This document shows, piece by piece, positions 15,630 to 19,869 of a stretch of 19,869 bases of DNA. The notes beneath the pieces were generated by a model. It searched no databases. It was not told the origin of the DNA and saw only the letters and a program-made list of their open reading frames with translations. Within the stretch, counting starts at the first letter, position 1, and each line of letters begins with the position of its first letter. Source of the stretch: Methanospirillum hungatei. Lineage in GTDB: Archaea > Halobacteriota > Methanomicrobia > Methanomicrobiales > Methanospirillaceae. The position numbers were made by a program, and so were the translations under genes. The DNA lies in NCBI RefSeq assembly GCF_020216685.1, contig NZ_JAIWNS010000108.1, positions 1 to 19,869 on the forward strand, read 5' to 3'.

Positions 15630-16069
15630 ATGGTGGTCAACTTTACTGTTTCAACACCTTTTTGAGCCATGAGACGTTCGGCAATCCCTTTTACCTGCTG
15701 GGCATCTCCCTTTACTAAAAGAACCTCCACACACCTGGTGTGAGTCACATGGGAATGCAGTGAGGCCTGAATTAAATCCATAAAGTCATGCTGGATATCG
15801 GTGATTGCCGCGACAAGTCCGCGTTGATGGTGATCATAAACTAACGTGATAATCCCCTGTCTGGGCCCGGAGAGATCAGCCATCCATTTATGATATCGGA
15901 TATACGACCGAATGGCATCCCGTATACCTTCAGATCTGGAAGAATATCCCCTGTTTTTCAGAATCTGATCAAAACTCTGAAGTAAATTCGACGGAAGCGA
16001 TACTCCGATCCGGGATAGATCATGGTCATACAAATCTTCCTGTTCCGAATCAGCGAATGAGGGAGACAT
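15614..16069 (-). CDS. nikR: Nickel-responsive transcriptional regulator NikR
   Basis: 151 residues. Residues about 19-65 are a ribbon-helix-helix DNA-binding domain (IGVSLPSNLLQSFD, then GYSSRSEGIRDAIRSYI), and the rest is an ACT-like tetramerisation and metal domain. The high-affinity nickel site is complete: H94 in DIQHDF, then H105, H107 and C113 in LHSHVTHTRC. These correspond to E. coli His76, His87, His89 and Cys95, with a constant offset of 18. The offset comes from an acidic N-terminal extension of about 18 residues (EQEDLYDHD) whose role is unclear. It should repress nickel uptake genes when nickel is plentiful, which matters in methanogens because of F430, hydrogenases and other nickel enzymes. 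No nickel transporter is in the window. The upstream region carries a possible auto-operator. Confidence 0.95.
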   Translation of the reverse strand: MSPSFADSEQEDLYDHDLSRIGVSLPSNLLQSFDQILKNRGYSSRSEGIRDAIRSYIRYHKWMADLSGPRQGIITLVYDHHQRGLVAAITDIQHDFMDLIQASLHSHVTHTRCVEVLLVKGDAQQVKGIAERLMAQKGVETVKLTTIPLEG

Positions 16070-16255
16070 GATGATTACTATTTATGTAATATGGTATATC
16101 TTTTTCTTACCTTGTATGCCAAAAAGATCATGAGTATTTAAGGATAAGACATCTCTGAAGATTGCATCAGACATCAATGAAATTTATCTCCCAATAGAGA
16201 ATTCGTTATATTACTCATTAATTTGAAAAACACACTCATATAAATACTCTCATGG
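16070..16255. other. 186-base A/T-rich gap between the methyltransferase and nikR
   Basis: Besides the operator candidate at 16092-16121 it contains CATGAGTATTTA (16129-16140) and TAAATACTCTCATG (16241-16254), which are inverted relative to each other apart from two extra bases. It also has a strong TATA-like TTTATATG on the minus strand near 16238-16246. No open frame of interest was seen. Confidence 0.45.
16092..16121. promoter_or_regulatory. Candidate NikR operator overlapping the nikR TATA box
   Basis: TGGTATA (16092-16098) and TATGCCA (16115-16121) form an imperfect inverted repeat with one mismatched pair and a 16-base spacer, the same 16-base separation as the two six-base half-sites of the E. 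coli NikR operator as I recall it (GTATGA-N16-TCATAC). On the minus strand the proximal half lies in AAAAAGATATACC, a TATA-like element about 27 bases from the nikR ATG, so binding would block TBP. The half-site sequence differs from the E. coli one. Confidence 0.45.
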
Positions 16256-16942
16256 TCAGGAGCTCTCACCGGTTTTTTGACCTCTTACGGGATGCCCTGA
16301 TTTTTTATATCTGAGTATCCATACGAAACGCGGGAACCTTTGGTTTTTGACTCGCATCGTCCACGTGCAGGGACTGGCGGAGAGCAGCGTAAGATCCACA
16401 AACAGTGATTGAATATCAGATTCTGAAAAATAATGGGTAATAATTCCATTCCCTTTGAGCACTGTCCCTTCTTCTACTTCTACTCCGGATGTTGATCTGA
16501 AATCTTCAGTCCCAAAAACGGTTACCAGTAATTCGCCATCCGGAGAGAGAGTTTGTGTTATCTCACGGGCAGCAGTTATGCGATCCGTGTGCAGAAGATG
16601 CCCCAGGATATGATGCGCATCAATATTCTGAATCTGTGCTTTTTTAAAAGGGAGATATCGTACATCAGCACAGATAAAAGAGACGTCAGCGAGTTCTGAT
16701 CGTGATCTGCAGAGGCGAAGCGCGGTCATGGAGAAATCAACTCCTATCCGGCAGGTCGCTTTGGAGACAAAACGAAGATTTTTCCCATTCCCACAACCCA
16801 GATCCAGAAATATTCCCTGGTTTATCTGGGTTGTCGGCTCAAGAGGGGAATTCCCCCAGAGCGTTCCCTTAACCTGGTACTCTGCGTCCCAGGCCTGCCG
16901 TTGATCGGTTTTGTTCTCATGAATGTCACCCGCCGGCGTCAT
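16256..16942 (-). CDS. Class I SAM-dependent methyltransferase, substrate unknown
   Basis: 228 residues from ATG 16942. The frame stays open up to an ATG at 17059, but that would put 134 bases inside the MFS gene. The extra 39 residues look unlike the fold, while the segment after ATG 16942 runs into QAWDAEYQVKGTLWG, a usual N terminus for this class (thiopurine/TehB-like). AGGGA about 10 bases before 16942 also fits. Motif I is FLDLGCGNGKNL (45-56), followed by a strand ending IGVDFS, CADVRYLPF and LSPDGELLVTVFG. It overlaps the MFS stop by 17 bases, so translation is probably coupled. A small-molecule methyltransferase paired with an exporter suggests modification and export of the same compound, which is inference only. 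Confidence 0.85.
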   Translation of the reverse strand: MTPAGDIHENKTDQRQAWDAEYQVKGTLWGNSPLEPTTQINQGIFLDLGCGNGKNLRFVSKATCRIGVDFSMTALRLCRSRSELADVSFICADVRYLPFKKAQIQNIDAHHILGHLLHTDRITAAREITQTLSPDGELLVTVFGTEDFRSTSGVEVEEGTVLKGNGIITHYFSESDIQSLFVDLTLLSASPCTWTMRVKNQRFPRFVWILRYKKSGHPVRGQKTGESS

Positions 16943-18032
16943 GAATATTAAATCCCTTACATGAGCATTTTCCAATAATGATGGCTGTAATAATAGCACC
17001 AACTCCGATAACTGCTGATGCGGTTTCAAAGGATGAATAAGAGATGAGATATCCTCCAATGGCTGGGAGGAGAGTCATACCGGCATAACTACAGGTGGAG
17101 TACAGACCCATAGCAATTCCCTGTCGTTCCTCTGCTAATGCCAGATATCCAATCTGTGAAACCATGATAAGGCCGGCAACGGCTCCTATGATGAGGATTA
17201 TTACCGGGGCTATGAGGAAAGAAAATAATAAGGGAACTATCATGAGAGATGATATCCTGATGAGCAGGACCGGTTCGATCTTCAGATACGGGGTTGCGAG
17301 TGATGAAAGTATGGTGGCAAAGTTCATTGCCGCAAGAACAGTACTCACCTCATGGACCGGATATCCTGAGAGCTCAGGAAACACAGCCTGTACATACCCG
17401 GTTGATCCGAGAAGAATGATCACCGAAACCCAGAGCGGGTACTGACGCAGTATCTGCGAACCGGTTTCTCTGACGAGCGCCTGTACTGGAATTGTATCCT
17501 CCACTCCCAGCCGGGGTATGGTGATTATGCATACCATAATGCAGATAAGACCTGTACCAAGAGTGCAGACAAGAGCCCCAAGAAGAATATCTCCGGTCAC
17601 CATTGCAAGCCAGCCTGACCCGATAAGTCCGCACAAAAGACCGAAATTGAGCGACGCCATGAAAAGACCGGTATTTTTCAGGGTGTCTTTCTGATATCCG
17701 ATCCAGGATAATGCAGAGGAGATGAAAAATCCTGCACCGATTCCTTCAATAAATCTCCAAATAAGCAGATCGACCGGATCTGTAAGAGTAATTATGAGTA
17801 TGCCAGATAAGAGAGTGAGGACCAGAGAGATTCGGATTAATAAAGGCTGACCATACCGGTCACTTGCTACCCCGGCGGGAAGCGTTGTTATCATCGCCCC
17901 AAAAAAGTATGCCGAGAATATAAGCGTCTGAAACGAAAGATCATCAGAAAGTGAAGGAAGGACCGGGACAATGGCATTTGATAATGCCATCACCATGAAG
18001 ACTGCAGCAAAAAGAAAAAATGGCCGGGCCAT
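16926..18032 (-). CDS. Major facilitator superfamily transporter, drug-efflux type
   Basis: 368 residues with about 11-12 membrane helices. The N terminus FMVMALSNAIVPVLPSLSDDL is typical of the DHA1 efflux branch, and MFS motif A is present between helices 2 and 3 as GVASDRYGQPLL (54-65). A second, weaker cytoplasmic loop lies near the middle. It is slightly short for the family. ATG 18032 comes five bases after the aCPSF1 stop, so it is very likely read from the aCPSF1 operon. The substrate is unknown. The downstream methyltransferase overlaps its 3' end. Confidence 0.88.
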   Translation of the reverse strand: MARPFFLFAAVFMVMALSNAIVPVLPSLSDDLSFQTLIFSAYFFGAMITTLPAGVASDRYGQPLLIRISLVLTLLSGILIITLTDPVDLLIWRFIEGIGAGFFISSALSWIGYQKDTLKNTGLFMASLNFGLLCGLIGSGWLAMVTGDILLGALVCTLGTGLICIMVCIITIPRLGVEDTIPVQALVRETGSQILRQYPLWVSVIILLGSTGYVQAVFPELSGYPVHEVSTVLAAMNFATILSSLATPYLKIEPVLLIRISSLMIVPLLFSFLIAPVIILIIGAVAGLIMVSQIGYLALAEERQGIAMGLYSTCSYAGMTLLPAIGGYLISYSSFETASAVIGVGAIITAIIIGKCSCKGFNIHDAGG

Positions 18033-18037
18033 CGGTA

Positions 18038-19869
18038 TCAGATCAGCCGATATGTCTCCAAGTTCATAGGGGAGGTTGTCTGAATGTGTAATTTTTTATA
18101 AATTGAACTTGCAAGATCGATGGTCTTGTTCTCATCACCATGAATGGCAAATATCTTCTCTGGTTTGGGTTGCATATGAGAGACAAAATTCATGAGTTGT
18201 CTGCGATCTGAGTGCCCTGAAAACCCATCAACCGTGATGCAGTCAAGGTTGACGACGATTGTCTCCCGGTTCCCAATTGGAATCTCACGCCAGCCTTTCT
18301 GAATTCTCCGGCCAAGTGTTCCGTCTGCCTGATACCCGACAAAGACCAGACAGTTTCGTTCATCGGCGGCAAGGTTTCTGAGGTATTCCATGACCGGTCC
18401 ACCGTTTAACATACCGCTGGTAGTGATGATAACACATGGCTCTCCGTTGATGACACGCTCACGTTTCTCTGCAGAATCCACCTGCTCAAAACACTCGGCA
18501 AGGAATGGGTTGTGCCCTTCTTTGAAGATAAGATTGCGAAGCTCTGAATTCAGGTATTCAGGATAGGTGGTATGAATTGCAGTCGCTTCCTTGATCATAC
18601 CGTCAAGATAGACTTTCACCGGGGGGAATTTCGAAAGCCGCATACCTTCTTCAATGGCAAGCATGACTTCCTGGGAACGTCCTACGGCAAATGCGGGGAT
18701 GATAATCTTCCCGCCCCGTCCAAGAACCTCGCGAAATACCCCGTATAATCTCTCTTCTGCATCAGCACGGTTTGGCTGCATATCCTGGGCCCCCCCATAA
18801 GTAGACTCCATAAAGAGGGCCTCAAGTCGTGGATAATGATTTACTGCAGCATTGAAGAGACGACTCTTCCCATAATGAAGATCGCCGGTAAATGCCACAT
18901 TGTACAGTCCGTCTCCGACATGGAAATGTGCAATACCTGATCCAAGGATATGTCCTGCATTATGGAAGGTCAGTTTGATATCAGGTGCAATATCAGTGAC
19001 ACAGCCATAATTGAGCACAATTGAGTGCTTGATATATTCCTTGACCTCATTTGAGGAATACGGAATGGTTTTTCCTTCCTTATTCACCACGTCAAGGTAA
19101 TCCAACTGCAGCATAGCGGCTAAATCACGGGTTGGCGGGGTAGAATATACCGGGCCCTCATATCCGTATTTATAAAGAAGCGGGATATAGGCACAGTGAT
19201 CCAGATGTGCATGGGTAAGGACCACGGCATCCAGCTGAGAGAGCGGATGAATCTCAGGAACATAGAGGTATGGCGTTGCCTCAAAACTGTCCGGCTTTTC
19301 TCCACAGTCAATAAGGACACGGCTTTCCGGAGTGGAAAGCAGAAATGCCGCACGTCCGACTTCACGACAACATCCAAGGGTAGTCACCCGGATCCACTGA
19401 TCTTTTGCGATGACATCGCGATGGATTCTGCGACCTATCCTCTTTAAGAGTTCTTTTCGTTCCTGGTGGGCAGCCCGTAAATACTGTCGTACCTGCTTTA
19501 CCGTGCTGCTTTCGATAGGCGGAGTCCTGACAACCTTGGGTGTCCACCCAATCTCACGGGTTATGTCACGAAGGGTGGCCCCGTTTTTCCCGATAACCAC
19601 GCCGGGTTTTTCTGCCTCGATGAGGACTTCACCGCTGTCTGCTTCAAAGAATATATCAGATATTCCGGCATTCTCACCGACGACACGTCTGATAGCGGAT
19701 GCAGCACGTTCGGGATCTTCTAATATGGTGGGACGGACAACAATACGTTTCCTGATATCCCTGGCAAGTATTTTGATAAGATCATCCTGGTCAGCAAAGG
19801 TCTTTGGATCATCAGTGTAGATGACCAGTTCAGGCCCTTCGAATTCGACAGATGATACCTTAATCCCCT
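18038..19869 (-). CDS. aCPSF1/FttA transcription-termination ribonuclease (5' end outside window)
   Basis: 609 residues are visible; the frame is open to the window edge, so the N terminus, probably 20-30 residues, is missing. The first part has two KH-like RNA-binding segments, the second with the GKNG loop ([14 protein letters not shown], bases 19580-19600). Then come the metallo-beta-lactamase and beta-CASP domains: HAHLDH (19196-19213), [33 protein letters not shown] and FAIHGDENK carry the zinc-binding and catalytic His and Asp residues. In archaea this nuclease cleaves nascent RNA at U-rich sites and ends transcription, a counterpart of eukaryotic CPSF73. An internal GTG at 19600 is not the start, because in-frame homologous sequence continues upstream. 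MFS and methyltransferase genes follow closely. Confidence 0.95.
   Translation of the reverse strand, partial: GIKVSSVEFEGPELVIYTDDPKTFADQDDLIKILARDIRKRIVVRPTILEDPERAASAIRRVVGENAGISDIFFEADSGEVLIEAEKPGVVIGKNGATLRDITREIGWTPKVVRTPPIESSTVKQVRQYLRAAHQERKELLKRIGRRIHRDVIAKDQWIRVTTLGCCREVGRAAFLLSTPESRVLIDCGEKPDSFEATPYLYVPEIHPLSQLDAVVLTHAHLDHCAYIPLLYKYGYEGPVYSTPPTRDLAAMLQLDYLDVVNKEGKTIPYSSNEVKEYIKHSIVLNYGCVTDIAPDIKLTFHNAGHILGSGIAHFHVGDGLYNVAFTGDLHYGKSRLFNAAVNHYPRLEALFMESTYGGAQDMQPNRADAEERLYGVFREVLGRGGKIIIPAFAVGRSQEVMLAIEEGMRLSKFPPVKVYLDGMIKEATAIHTTYPEYLNSELRNLIFKEGHNPFLAECFEQVDSAEKRERVINGEPCVIITTSGMLNGGPVMEYLRNLAADERNCLVFVGYQADGTLGRRIQKGWREIPIGNRETIVVNLDCITVDGFSGHSDRRQLMNFVSHMQPKPEKIFAIHGDENKTIDLASSIYKKLHIQTTSPMNLETYRLI

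Noticed and set aside
16943..17059. Longer methyltransferase with start at 17059
   Set aside because: The extra 39 residues lie inside the MFS coding region in another frame and do not resemble a methyltransferase N terminus.

Overview
The window looks like chromosome from a methanogenic archaeon of the Methanomicrobiales, most like Methanospirillum. The evidence is gene content: archaeal NMD3, a Taw2-type wyosine enzyme, the archaea-only CoA route (pantoate kinase and 4-phosphopantoate:beta-alanine ligase), an RFC clamp-loader subunit, an aberrant archaeal B-family polymerase (PolB2 type), NikR, and the archaeal termination nuclease aCPSF1. I see no rRNA, tRNA, CRISPR array, insertion sequence or prophage gene. 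The genus is inferred from the feel of the proteins, not from a search.

Layout. (1) 1-5715, plus strand: a tightly packed run of NMD3 (partial), Taw2, CoaBC, pantoate kinase, phosphopantothenate synthetase, an RFC-small-subunit-like ATPase and a methyltransferase. Three of its junctions overlap (two of them as ATGA) and the others have gaps of 2 to 29 bases. (2) 5736-6182, minus: an orphan three-helix membrane protein. (3) 6340-11084, plus: glycogen or alpha-glucan metabolism, with a GH57 alpha-amylase, a 383-base non-coding gap, a GT4 glycogen-synthase-like glycosyltransferase and a glycogen debranching enzyme. (4) 11166-13632, plus: a small unrecognised protein that looks like a RecA/P-loop fold without a Walker A, directly followed by PolB2. 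(5) 13808-15601, plus: a receiver-domain protein and a CPA2 cation/proton antiporter. (6) 15614-16069, minus: NikR, with its own promoter and a possible operator. (7) 16256-19869, minus: aCPSF1 (5' end outside the window), an MFS exporter and a methyltransferase, apparently one operon.

How the genes work together. CoaBC, pantoate kinase and phosphopantothenate synthetase supply four consecutive activities from pantoate to 4'-phosphopantetheine; enzymes making pantoate are not here. The GH57, GT4 and GDE genes can build, debranch and break down a storage alpha-glucan. The most interesting block is region 4. The polymerase has lost one of its two catalytic aspartates, shows no intact proofreading motif, and is translationally linked to an apparently ATP-binding-dead RecA-like protein. 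This resembles in outline the bacterial ImuA/ImuB/DnaE2 mutasome. A second notable point is a GGTATA-N16-TATGCC dyad over the predicted TATA box of nikR, with the same half-site spacing as the E. coli NikR operator.
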